Shown here: positions 17,418 through 25,053 of the stretch, piece after piece
How the letters are laid out: every line of letters begins with the position of its first letter
Numbering within the stretch: position 1 is the first letter of the stretch
Source: Roseomonas sp.
GTDB taxonomy: Bacteria; Pseudomonadota; Alphaproteobacteria; Acetobacterales; Acetobacteraceae
Assembly (NCBI GenBank): GCA_020249925.1
Contig: JADCER010000005.1
Coordinates: forward strand, 558,001 to 622,000
DNA length: 64,000 nucleotides
Direction: 5' to 3'
Translations under genes and position numbers: made by a program
Notes under the pieces: generated by a model
Database searches by the model: none
Told to the model about the DNA's origin: nothing
What the model saw: only the letters and a program-made list of their open reading frames with translations

Positions 17418-18314
17418 ATGGAAAAGGTTTTGACCCTGATCGCGCCGCGCGGCGCGCTTGCCCCGGAATATCAGGCCAAGGTTGCCGCTGCGCTGCGGGA
17501 CGCGGGCGCTGAGCTTGGCGCAGTGGCGCCGCTTGCTGCGCAGGAAGCCGCCGATATCCCCTTTGCCGGCCTGCCGCTGGAGATTGCCGATCGCACTGCG
17601 CGCAGCGTGCTGGAAGGCAGCCCGGTGGATGCCATCGCGCAGGATGCGGCGGGGCGGCGCAAACGCCTGCTGATCGCCGATATGGACAGCACCATGGTCA
17701 CCAGTGAGACGCTGGATGAGCTGGCGGGTGAGGCTGGGCTCAAGGAAGAAATCTCGGCCATCACGCGCCGGGCCATGAATGGCGAATTGGATTTCGAAGG
17801 CGCGCTGCGGGAGCGTGTGGGCATGCTGAAGGGCCTGGCACTGGAAGCGCTTGAGCGCACCTGGGCCAGCACCGCGCTGATGCCGGGGGCCGAGGAATTG
17901 GTCGCGACCATGCGGGCCCATGGCGCGCGCTGCGCCCTGGTATCCGGCGGCTTCACCTTTTTCACGGGCCGGGTCGCGGAACGGCTCGGCTTTCATGAAC
18001 ACTACTCCAATACCCTGCTGCATGAGGGCGGCCGCCTGACCGGCCAGGTGGGCAAGCCCATTCTGGGGCGCAATGCCAAGCTGGTTACGCTGAAGCGCCT
18101 GGCAGCGGAAGAAGGGATTGATCTGGCGGCGAGCCTGGCCGTGGGCGATGGCGCGAATGATCTGGACATGCTGGGCGCCGCTGGGCTTGGCGTGGCCTTC
18201 AAGGCCAAGCCCGTGGTGGCGGCCGCCGCGCGGGCGCGGGTGGATCATGCGGATTTGCGCGCGCTTTTGTTTGCGCAGGGGTATCGGGAGGAGGCGTTTC
18301 GGCGGGTGGTTTGA
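17418..18314 (+). CDS. serB: Phosphoserine phosphatase
   Basis: A 298-residue HAD-superfamily phosphatase for the last step of serine synthesis. HAD motif I appears as DMDSTMVTSETLDELA, with nucleophile and acid Asp. Motif II is LVSGGFTFF, with a Lys in the GRNAKLVTLKRLA region, and motif III is VGDGANDLDML. An N-terminal ACT-like region of about 80 residues precedes the catalytic domain, as in proteobacterial SerB. The start at 17418 (MEKVLTL) is chosen from homology because the 20-bp gap to miaA leaves little room for signals. Confidence 0.95.
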   Translation: MEKVLTLIAPRGALAPEYQAKVAAALRDAGAELGAVAPLAAQEAADIPFAGLPLEIADRTARSVLEGSPVDAIAQDAAGRRKRLLIADMDSTMVTSETLDELAGEAGLKEEISAITRRAMNGELDFEGALRERVGMLKGLALEALERTWASTALMPGAEELVATMRAHGARCALVSGGFTFFTGRVAERLGFHEHYSNTLLHEGGRLTGQVGKPILGRNAKLVTLKRLAAEEGIDLAASLAVGDGANDLDMLGAAGLGVAFKAKPVVAAAARARVDHADLRALLFAQGYREEAFRRVV

Positions 18315-18341
18315 GGCTGGGGAGGTTCCGCCCGCCCGGCT

Positions 18342-19328
18342 TCAGCCCGGCTGAACACCCACAACGCGCACCGCTTCACGAACTTTTCGGCGCTGGGCTT
18401 CGATCACCTCGGCCAGTTCCGTACCTGATCCGTGCCGTGCGACGATGCCGGCCTGCTGCAAGCGATCCGCCGTTCCTGTTTCGGTGAGTATAGCCGCGAC
18501 AAGGGACGCAAGGCTGTTGCGCTGATTTTCTGGCATGCCCTTCCAGCCGAATAGACCTGTGAAGGGATCGTAGCGCAGCTCCTCGAAGCCGGCCTCGGCC
18601 ATGGTGGGCACATTTGGAAGGGCCGGTGCGCGCTGGCTGGATGTCACAGCCAAGGGGCGGATTTTGCCCTCTCGGATGCTGCCGAGCAGTGGCGTCAGGG
18701 GCAGTATCGCGAAGTGAAGACGCCCTGCGGCAAGGTCGAGTACTGCGGGCGGTGAGCCTCGGAAGCCAACGAAGCTGGCCTGAAGCCCGCGACGGTTCAG
18801 AAACAACCGCATATCAAGTTCCGCATAGCCCGGCACGGAGTTCCAGTTCAATTCACCGGACCTTGCCTGCATCAGGCGGATGAGGGCGCCCAAATCCGCC
18901 GCAGGCAGGTCCGCATGCGTCACCAGACAAAGGAATTCGCTTCCCGCAATGGCAACCGGGACAAGATCGCTATCCGGATCATAAGGAAGGCGACCATTGA
19001 AGGTGTAAGGCACTGTGCTCGCCATCCCGGTGGCACCAAGCAGCAGGCTTTCGCCAGCCCGCGCCGCCGCATGGGTTTGGGCGGCAAGGACAGAACCCGC
19101 GCCCGGCCTGTTGTCCACCGGAAAGGCTTGGCCAAGGCGCTGACTGAAGCCATCCGCCAGAAGCCGCGCGAGAAGGTCAATCCCAGAACCTGGCGCCCCT
19201 GAATTGACCAAGCGAACCGGCCTGTCTGGCCAGGGCCGCTCGCCCTGGGCGAAAGGCCGCGTGGGGGCCAGCAGCAGGCCTAAGCCGCCGGCAAGTGCGG
19301 TGCGCCTGTCGAATATTGTATTCATCAT
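18342..19328 (-). CDS. Bug/TctC-family periplasmic solute receptor (MarR-linked)
   Basis: A 328-residue Bug-family periplasmic receptor with a leader DRRTALAGGLGLLLAPTRPFA. The family motifs WPDRPVRLVNSGAPGSG, VDNRPGAGSVLAA and YDPDSDLVPVA follow. Its ATG overlaps the stop codon of the MarR gene as ATGA, so receptor and regulator are translationally coupled. That is a strong hint that the MarR protein senses the receptor's ligand or a product of it. A second in-frame ATG immediately follows, so the start may be three bases later. No membrane subunits are nearby. Confidence 0.9.
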   Translation of the reverse strand: MMNTIFDRRTALAGGLGLLLAPTRPFAQGERPWPDRPVRLVNSGAPGSGIDLLARLLADGFSQRLGQAFPVDNRPGAGSVLAAQTHAAARAGESLLLGATGMASTVPYTFNGRLPYDPDSDLVPVAIAGSEFLCLVTHADLPAADLGALIRLMQARSGELNWNSVPGYAELDMRLFLNRRGLQASFVGFRGSPPAVLDLAAGRLHFAILPLTPLLGSIREGKIRPLAVTSSQRAPALPNVPTMAEAGFEELRYDPFTGLFGWKGMPENQRNSLASLVAAILTETGTADRLQQAGIVARHGSGTELAEVIEAQRRKVREAVRVVGVQPG

Positions 19329-19852
19329 GTTGTCTCTCCCTTTTGGTTGGCGCGTCGCGGTGGCCGCCGACCGGCCCCGGGGCGCGCAAAAACCTGATGC
19401 GAGTCAACGACCCGCGACAGCAGAAGAAGCAGGGTTTCGCCTTCCGCCTCGGACAAAGGCGACAGAAGGCGCCGGGCGACATCGCGGACCGGGCCGGCCA
19501 TTTCGGCCCGTAGCGCCGCGCCGGCAGGGGTGAGCGAGAAGGCATTGGCGCGACGATCAGCCGGGTTTGGTTCCCGCCGCACCAGACCGCGCGCTTCAAA
19601 CAATGTCAGCGCCTGGCCGGTCGAGGTCGCGTCAATGCCGATCGCGGCCGCGAGCCAGTTGCGATCCTTGCCGGGGGTGGCGCTGATTTGGGCAATTAGG
19701 GCGACCTGCCAGGGCATCAGGCCGAAGGGTGCCAGCGCCTCGCTCTGTAGGGTTGCGGCAATCTGCCAGAAACGACGCGCCAGGTATTGCGGGACCTTCC
19801 GATGAAGGTTCGGCACGGGCATTTCGGGCACTGCGGGGGTAGATTGGGTCAT
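19325..19852 (-). CDS. MarR-family transcriptional regulator
   Basis: A 175-residue winged-helix regulator of the MarR family. Visible parts are the dimerising N-terminus QYLARRFWQIAATLQ, a recognition helix in GIDATSTGQALTLFEARGLV, and the wing PNPADRRANAFSLTPAG. The start at 19852 (MTQSTP) is chosen because a promoter and two palindromes lie directly upstream and the longer reading frame runs through them. It heads a two-gene operon with a TctC receptor. The promoter arrangement predicts autorepression. Confidence 0.9.
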   Translation of the reverse strand: MTQSTPAVPEMPVPNLHRKVPQYLARRFWQIAATLQSEALAPFGLMPWQVALIAQISATPGKDRNWLAAAIGIDATSTGQALTLFEARGLVRREPNPADRRANAFSLTPAGAALRAEMAGPVRDVARRLLSPLSEAEGETLLLLLSRVVDSHQVFARPGAGRRPPRRANQKGETT

Positions 19853-19856
19853 AAGC

Positions 19857-19900
19857 GAAGAATACTTCTCATAAATACGGCGAGTCAAGAAGAATTCTTC
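19857..19900 (-). promoter_or_regulatory. Promoter with twin MarR-type palindromes
   Basis: On the minus strand TTGACT (19883-19888) and TATTCT (19859-19864) are separated by 18 bp, and the predicted start point is 19852, the A of the MarR ATG (leaderless). A perfect 12-bp palindrome, GAAGAATTCTTC, lies at 19889-19900, abutting the -35 box. A one-mismatch copy, GAAGAATACTTC, lies at 19857-19868 over the -10 box. Their centres are 32 bp apart, three helical turns, so two dimers would bind the same DNA face. Confidence 0.65.
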
Positions 19901-20026
19901 GCAATTCGTGTTTTGTTTGAGGTTCGGCACGGTATCGGGTCTTCGATGGCAACCCAGGGGTATCGGATGGGTGAGCTTGGGCGGGGGCGGTGAGGCTGCG
20001 GGGCCGCGCACCGGCACAGAAAAGCG

Positions 20027-20056
20027 TTGACAGCGGTACTACCTGGTATTACCAGG
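20027..20056 (+). promoter_or_regulatory. parDE promoter region with perfect palindrome
   Basis: TTGACA at 20027-20032 is a good -35 box. The 15-bp perfect palindrome CCTGGTA-T-TACCAGG lies at 20042-20056 and ends 5 bp before the parD start codon. A shorter palindrome, GGTA-C-TACC, lies at 20035-20043. Antitoxins of the ParD class repress their own operon by binding such repeats. The -10 box is not clear. Confidence 0.5.
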
Positions 20057-20061
20057 GAGTC

Positions 20062-20337
20062 ATGACAGTGAAGTCTTCCATCTCGCTCGGCGACGAGCAG
20101 CACGCTTTTGCCAAGACGCTGGTTGAAGCCGGGCGTTTCCCGAGCATGAGTGCCGTGTTGCAGCAAGGGATCGAACTTCTCCGTCAGCAGTTGGAAACTG
20201 AAGCGATGGAACGCGCGGCGCTCGCGGAGGTGCTGAAGCAACGGCGCGCGGGCGGGTTCATCTCCGGCGACAAGATGGATGAGCGCATCGCGGCAATGCT
20301 GGCACGCAAGCGCCAGGCCCATGCCGTACAGGATTGA
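20062..20337 (+). CDS. parD: ParD-type antitoxin
   Basis: A 91-residue ribbon-helix-helix antitoxin. The N-terminus VKSSISLGDEQHAFAKTLVEAG is typical of ParD (ISLGDEQ, then FPSMSAVLQQGIELLRQ). The C-terminal half is charged and would wrap the toxin. Start at 20062 is chosen from family length; the frame stays open upstream but lacks signals. Its 3' end overlaps the toxin start by 17 bp, the usual antitoxin-first coupling. The palindrome upstream fits autorepression. Confidence 0.9.
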   Translation: MTVKSSISLGDEQHAFAKTLVEAGRFPSMSAVLQQGIELLRQQLETEAMERAALAEVLKQRRAGGFISGDKMDERIAAMLARKRQAHAVQD

Positions 20338-20686
20338 GTTTGCCGAAGCGTCTGAGCGCGATCTTGAACTGATTTTTGATCATCTGTTCGAAAGCTATCT
20401 GGGCTTCGGTGAAAGCACCGTCCATGCCCTGGAACATGCGGCAGAGCGCATCTGGGATATTCGCGCCGCCGCCGAAGGCCTGACGCTATTTCCAGAACGT
20501 GGCACAGCGCGTGCGGATATCCTGCCTGGTCTTCGCTTCATGGTGATGCAGCGCGCGATCTATTGGTATGATGTTGATGACGAAGCGCAGGCGGTCCGGG
20601 TGCTCGGGATATTTTTCGGCGGGCAGGATCATATTCGCCGCATGCTGATCAGGCTGTTGGGGCCGGCCCCCTCAGGCCTCACGTAA
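20321..20686 (+). CDS. parE: ParE-type toxin (RelE/ParE superfamily)
   Basis: A 121-residue RelE/ParE-fold toxin. ParE toxins poison DNA gyrase. The sequence shows IEFAEASERDLELIFDHL, the RIWDIRAAAEGL helix, FPERGTARADILPGLRFM and the core strand AIYWYDVDDEAQAVRVLGIFFGGQD, here in parts, matching family order. It is slightly longer than the usual 95-105 residues. It overlaps the antitoxin by 17 bp, and its 3' end overlaps the convergent TauE gene by 8 bp. Confidence 0.88.
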   Translation: MPYRIEFAEASERDLELIFDHLFESYLGFGESTVHALEHAAERIWDIRAAAEGLTLFPERGTARADILPGLRFMVMQRAIYWYDVDDEAQAVRVLGIFFGGQDHIRRMLIRLLGPAPSGLT

Positions 20687-21509
20687 AGATTGACCAGAAC
20701 ATCCGCGCACTCGTGATCGCCAGAAACACCGCAAAGGCGCGCTTCAGCACCAAGGGTGGGATGCTATGCGCCAACTTCACGCCCCAAGGTGTTGCGATGA
20801 TGGAAGTGGGTGCAATCAGCGCAAAGCCGATCAGGCTGACATAGCCAAGCGAGAAGGGCGGCACGCGCGGATCGCTCCACCCGCCCCAGATCAGACCGAT
20901 GGTCGCTGGAATGGCGATGATCACGCCAAAGGCTGATGCGGTCGCGACCGCGGCGCGGATCGGGTAGCCCAGCAGGGACAGCAAAGGCACACCCAATGTG
21001 CCCCCGCCAATGCCCATCATGGCGCTGACCGAACCAATGCCGAGCCCAAGCGCGGTGCGTGGCGCGCCTTCCGGCACGCGATCGGTCAATTTGAAGTCAA
21101 GCCCGGTGAAGCCCATGTTGAAGGCGACCAGCAGGGCAACCAGGGCGAAAATCGCTGTCTGCCCCTCACCCCGCACATAAACCGCGAGCAGCGTGCCCAC
21201 CACCACGCCGGCCAACATGCTCGGCCAGATGGAGCGCACCAGCGCCATATCCATCGCCCCCGTCGCGCGATGCTTGCGCGCCGATTGGATGGAGGTCGGG
21301 ATAATGGTGGCGAGCGAGGTCGCAACCGCCACCTTCATCTGCACCGCCTCAGGAATGCCAAAGAGCGGAAAAACATTGAACAGCAGCGGCACAATCACGA
21401 TGCCGCCACCAACGCCAAGCAGCCCCGCGAGCGTGCCGGAAACCAGGCCCGTCGCCGCCATGGCCAGGGCCAAGGCGCCGAGCCAAAGCGGATCGTTCAA
21501 GTAATTCAT
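20679..21509 (-). CDS. TauE/SafE-family membrane transporter (sulfite exporter type)
   Basis: A 276-residue inner-membrane protein with about eight hydrophobic segments. TauE/SafE features are GLLGVGGGIVIVPLLF near residue 29 and the repeat in the second half, MMGIGGGTLGVPLLSLLG near residue 165. Members export sulfite, sulfoacetate or related organosulfur anions, but specificity is not readable. It starts at 21509. The 3' end overlaps the parE gene on the other strand by 8 bp. Confidence 0.9.
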   Translation of the reverse strand: MNYLNDPLWLGALALAMAATGLVSGTLAGLLGVGGGIVIVPLLFNVFPLFGIPEAVQMKVAVATSLATIIPTSIQSARKHRATGAMDMALVRSIWPSMLAGVVVGTLLAVYVRGEGQTAIFALVALLVAFNMGFTGLDFKLTDRVPEGAPRTALGLGIGSVSAMMGIGGGTLGVPLLSLLGYPIRAAVATASAFGVIIAIPATIGLIWGGWSDPRVPPFSLGYVSLIGFALIAPTSIIATPWGVKLAHSIPPLVLKRAFAVFLAITSARMFWSIFT

Positions 21510-21609
21510 GTGTTGTCCTTAGTGGCGCTGTGCCGTCCTCAACGAGCGTGGCATAGAACTGTGTGGCTTAGGCGTCACCCCATGGGGACGTGGTTAGGGG
21601 ATGTTTGCG

Positions 21610-22311
21610 ATGGCTGATGCACGAATCCTGGGCGTTTTGGGCGGCATGGGGCCGCTCGCGAGTGCATGGTTCATGCAGCGCCTGACGCTGCTGACACCGG
21701 CGGAGCGTGATCAGGACCATATCCCGACTATCCTGTGGTCTGACCCGCGCGTGCCGGACCGCACCGCGGCGCGTGTTGCGGGCGGGGAAGACCCTTTGCC
21801 GGCGCTGCTGCGCGGCATTCGCGGCTTGGAAGCCGCCGGGTGCGGCGCCATCGCCATTCCTTGCAATACCGCGCATGGCTGGTATGGCGGCATGGTTGCT
21901 GCGACCAGCCTGCCTATTCTGCATATTGTGGATGCGGCCGCTGCTGAGTTGCGGCGCCTTGGCGTTGCAGGTGGGCGCATTGGCGTGATGGGCACGGCGG
22001 GCACACTGGCCATGCGGCTTTATCAGCAAAGGCTCGATCAGCTTGGCTATGAATGCCTGACGCCAAGCGATGCGGAAATGCAAAACCGCGTGACGCCAGC
22101 GATCACGGCGGTGAAGGCCAATAAACTTGTGGAATCCTATGAACCGCTGGCGGAAGTGGCGCGCAGCCTGATGGCGCGGGGCGCCAAGGCGGTGGTGCTG
22201 GGGTGTACGGAAATTCCGCTTGGCATCGCAGCGGGGCCGGCGCTGCCGTTTCCGGTGGCGGATACGATTGATGCGCTGGCGCGCGCCGCGATTGGTTGGG
22301 CGAAACCCTGA
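21610..22311 (+). CDS. Aspartate/glutamate racemase family amino-acid racemase
   Basis: A 233-residue racemase of the Asp/Glu family. The N-terminal GVLGGMGPLAS loop, the first catalytic Cys in IPCNTAHGWY and the second in VLGCTEIPL are all present, so a full two-base racemase is expected, in contrast to the protein at 7486. An ATG at 21601 would add three residues, but AGGGG lies 9 nt before the ATG at 21610. It lies divergent from the TauE gene and convergent with the kinase gene, 4 bp apart. Confidence 0.9.
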   Translation: MADARILGVLGGMGPLASAWFMQRLTLLTPAERDQDHIPTILWSDPRVPDRTAARVAGGEDPLPALLRGIRGLEAAGCGAIAIPCNTAHGWYGGMVAATSLPILHIVDAAAAELRRLGVAGGRIGVMGTAGTLAMRLYQQRLDQLGYECLTPSDAEMQNRVTPAITAVKANKLVESYEPLAEVARSLMARGAKAVVLGCTEIPLGIAAGPALPFPVADTIDALARAAIGWAKP

Positions 22312-22315
22312 TAGG

Positions 22316-23227
22316 CTAATCGCCCGCCAACATCGCCTCCACCATCGGGCGATAAGGCGTGGTGCCATCGCGTGCGCGCAAAGCGCCCGCCGCTGAGGCA
22401 AAACGCAGCGCGGCTTCAATCGCCATGCCTTCCGCCATCGCCAGGGCATAGGCGCCATGGAAGACATCGCCCGCGCCGGTGGTATTGGTGGCCTCCACTG
22501 GAAAGGCCGGGATTTCCTGCGGCGCTGCCATGCCGGGTGCCAGCCACAGCGTGCCTTTTTCCCCCCGCGTCACGGCAGCGAGCTTCACGGGGCCTGAGGC
22601 CAGGGCGCGGCGCATCCCTTCTTCCGGCGCGCAACCAGGCGCGAAATTCTGCAAGCCGGTGACGGAGAAAATCGCGTGATCGACGCGCGGCACCAAATCC
22701 ACCAGAATGCGTGTTTCGCTTTTCTCGCCATCCAGCACGACGGGCACGCCAAGCCGCCGTGCCTCGGCCGCTGCAACCGCGACACCTTCGGGCCAGCGCG
22801 GGTCGCAACAAAGCGCGCCGGCACCCGCAAGGGTTTCCAAGGGCAGCCAGCCAGGGTCTATGCCCAGATCAGCGCCGCGAAAGCCGATAATGGTGCGTTC
22901 GCCATGGCGGTCCACCAGCACGGCGGAAACGGGGCTCCGCCCACCCGCCACGCGCTTGAGGCCGGCGGTGCCCACGCCATCCGCTTCCAGGGCGGCGGCG
23001 AGCAAGGGCGCGTTCAAATCATCGCCAACCCGCCCCCAGAAATCCGCGCGGCCACCCAAGCGCGTCACTGCAATCGCCGCATTGGCCGCCATGCCGCCGG
23101 CATTCAGCACATAGGATCGGGCGGCGATTTTCGCGGGCGGTTGGGGTATATCCTCCACCCGGAACACATGATCGGCGACAACATTGCCAAGGCAGACAAC
23201 ACGCGGCGGGGGAAGGGATGCGGCCAT
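22316..23227 (-). CDS. PfkB-family carbohydrate kinase
   Basis: A 303-residue ribokinase/PfkB-fold sugar kinase. The opening VVCLGNVVADHVFRVEDIP, the NAGGMAANAAIAVTRLGG substrate motif and the C-terminal anion hole ATNTTGAGDVFHGAYALAM, with catalytic Asp, are present. It probably phosphorylates a sugar or sugar acid; the closest style is the sulfofructose/ribokinase-like group, not certain. The start at 23227 overlaps the start of the divergent RluA gene by two bases. Confidence 0.88.
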   Translation of the reverse strand: MAASLPPPRVVCLGNVVADHVFRVEDIPQPPAKIAARSYVLNAGGMAANAAIAVTRLGGRADFWGRVGDDLNAPLLAAALEADGVGTAGLKRVAGGRSPVSAVLVDRHGERTIIGFRGADLGIDPGWLPLETLAGAGALCCDPRWPEGVAVAAAEARRLGVPVVLDGEKSETRILVDLVPRVDHAIFSVTGLQNFAPGCAPEEGMRRALASGPVKLAAVTRGEKGTLWLAPGMAAPQEIPAFPVEATNTTGAGDVFHGAYALAMAEGMAIEAALRFASAAGALRARDGTTPYRPMVEAMLAGD

Positions 23228-23933
23228 GATGGCGGGTAGCCTGTCACGGCAGGACCGTCTTGGCCAAGTGCCGCGTGAGATTGCGGCGCATATTCTGCTG
23301 CTGCGCGATGATGCGCTGGTGCTGAACAAGCCGGCAGGGCTTGCGACACATCGCGGGCCGCGCGGCGGTGCCTCGGTGGAAGATTGGCTGCCGGCGTTGC
23401 AAATGGGAAGGCGGCATCTTCCGCAGCCAGCGCATCGGCTGGATCAGGATACGGCGGGCTGCCTGGTGCTGGGGCGCACTAAACCTGCCTTGGCGGCATT
23501 GGGTGCCATATTCGCCAAGGGCTTGGCGGCGAAGACCTATTGGGCGGTGGTGCAGGGCGGCCCGGCTGAGGATGTGGGGGAGATCGCCTTGCCCATCCGC
23601 AAGATCAGCTCTCGCGCGCAGGGTTGGCGGATGGAAGCGCATGCGGATGGGCTGGCATCGCTCACACGCTGGCGTTGCCTGGGGCGTGGTGCTGGTATGG
23701 CCTGGCTGGAATTGGCGCCGCAAACCGGGCGCACGCATCAATTGCGCGTGCATTGCGCGGCGATGGGCTGGCCGATTTTGGGTGATGCGCTTTACGGCGC
23801 GGGCGGTGCGGGTGGCTTGCATTTGCTGGCGCGCGCGATTGCTTTGCCGCTCGAGCCACCCTTGCAGGCGGAGGCGCCGCCGCCGCCGCATATGGAAGGG
23901 GCGTTGCGTGGATCTGGCTGGCAAGGCGGGTGA
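23226..23933 (+). CDS. RluA-family pseudouridine synthase
   Basis: A 235-residue RNA pseudouridine synthase. The core has ALVLNKPAGLATH, catalytic-Asp motif HRLDQDTAGCLVLG (Asp in RLD), KTYWAVVQG, and TGRTHQLRVHCAAMGWPILGD, listed as TGRTHQLRVH and GWPILGD. There is no S4 domain. RluA enzymes modify 23S rRNA or tRNA uridines; the target here is open. ATG codons at 23226 and 23229 both fit. The C-terminal end GWQGG and the following bases are repeated about 1.1 kb downstream. Confidence 0.9.
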   Translation: MMAGSLSRQDRLGQVPREIAAHILLLRDDALVLNKPAGLATHRGPRGGASVEDWLPALQMGRRHLPQPAHRLDQDTAGCLVLGRTKPALAALGAIFAKGLAAKTYWAVVQGGPAEDVGEIALPIRKISSRAQGWRMEAHADGLASLTRWRCLGRGAGMAWLELAPQTGRTHQLRVHCAAMGWPILGDALYGAGGAGGLHLLARAIALPLEPPLQAEAPPPPHMEGALRGSGWQGG

Positions 23934-23944
23934 AAGCGGTTAGG
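23916..23944 (+). repeat. Imperfect direct repeat, copy 1 (RluA 3' end)
   Basis: A 29-bp segment beginning GGCTGGCAAGGCGGGTGAAA spans the RluA stop codon. It matches 24994-25022 at 25 of 29 positions. The two copies bracket the atypical gene at 23973-24917 and each is followed by a purine-rich ribosome-binding site. It looks like a duplicated junction left when the gene between them was gained. Confidence 0.6.
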
Positions 23945-23972
23945 TTGGGTCTGCTGACGGGAGAAAACCATC

Positions 23973-24917
23973 ATGCCGTTGCGCGGACAGATCATGGGTA
24001 GGACAGCGGGAGAGGGGGCTTGGCCTCCGCGCTGGCCTATTTGCGCCGAAGTTGAACCGCAGGGGTTGGGCGCGCGGAGGCTGTTACCCAGGCTGTTGTT
24101 CTGTTTTGTCGTGCTTGCCGGCGTATCTTTCTCCAGTATCGCCCTAGCGGAAACTTCGCGCATCGCGGAACCAAATTGGGAAGCCTGTCGCGCAATGTCC
24201 GGCGTTGCGACCGTATTAGAAGAACAGCCTCGCCCGGAAGATGCCGTGTTGAATGTGCCGGTCAGAATTGCGGTTTATCCATTAAAATGGACCTATGGGC
24301 AAAGACCACTTCGTGTGCTCACACTTACGGCAGGTCGCAGCGAGAGTGAAATGGTTTATCGGGACATTCTGGCCGATATCGAGCGCGAAATCTTTGCGAA
24401 AGAATTTGAGTTTCATGTAACATTCCAATCATTCGACCCGAACGATTGGCCACGCGTCTTCCTACAACACGACATCCGCCCTTCGCTACAAAAGCCCGGC
24501 ACCGATGGTTGGTTTTTGCGTCATATTCTACCTGATCATTATCGTCCGTCACCTATTCGCGGCCCCATTTATGCTGACGAGCGTAGAGGCCGTTATGAGT
24601 TCATCTGCTTCGGGAATTGGGAGTGGAGTCGGCCTCGTTGGGGGCCACCAACGCGTGAGCGACTGAGAATTACTTGGGTTGCTGCATCGCGCAACGGGGC
24701 AGTAAATGGAACTGGTGTTCGCATCCGTTGCAGGGACATCGATCCCTTGCGCGGGGCGCCTCTGCCGAACCCAACTATGTCTTGCGAACTCGAGCTGTTG
24801 GGGCCATTGCATCAGGTCAGAGTCAGGATTGCTTCACCCAGTAACGAAGCCCTGGTGCAGGCCCTTCGCTGGGTGCGCGCCACTTTTCCAAATTTTTGGC
24901 CACCTGGATATTTGTGA
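23973..24917 (+). CDS. Secreted or membrane-anchored hypothetical protein, atypical composition
   Basis: A 314-residue protein I do not recognise. After a long basic N-terminus, a hydrophobic segment LLPRLLFCFVVLAGVSFSS ends in ALA near residue 59, so a type I signal peptide or anchor is likely. The remainder is about 255 residues, with many aromatic residues and Cys pairs, and ends with ATFPNFWPPGYL. GC content is visibly lower than the flanking genes. The alternative start at 23994 would shorten the N-terminus. Imperfect repeats on both sides suggest acquisition by transfer. Confidence 0.65.
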   Translation: MPLRGQIMGRTAGEGAWPPRWPICAEVEPQGLGARRLLPRLLFCFVVLAGVSFSSIALAETSRIAEPNWEACRAMSGVATVLEEQPRPEDAVLNVPVRIAVYPLKWTYGQRPLRVLTLTAGRSESEMVYRDILADIEREIFAKEFEFHVTFQSFDPNDWPRVFLQHDIRPSLQKPGTDGWFLRHILPDHYRPSPIRGPIYADERRGRYEFICFGNWEWSRPRWGPPTRERLRITWVAASRNGAVNGTGVRIRCRDIDPLRGAPLPNPTMSCELELLGPLHQVRVRIASPSNEALVQALRWVRATFPNFWPPGYL

Positions 24918-24993
24918 TGAGCCTTGCTTGCCGTGCTGTGATTGGGCAAGGCAAATTGGATATAGCTTCAGCCGCACCCGTCCCGGCTGCGCA

Positions 24994-25022
24994 GGCTGGC
25001 AAGGTGGGTGAAAAGCGTTAGG
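24994..25022 (+). repeat. Imperfect direct repeat, copy 2 (before TctC gene)
   Basis: Second copy of the 29-bp segment at 23916-23944, with four substitutions. Here it is non-coding and ends 31 bp before the start of the TctC gene. Before the proposed insertion this stretch would have been the RluA-TctC junction. The 76 bp between the hypothetical gene and this repeat hold a weak TTGCC/GGCAA stem and no other feature. Confidence 0.6.
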
Positions 25023-25053
25023 CTTGCCCTTCAAGAACGGGGGGAAGACCAAC

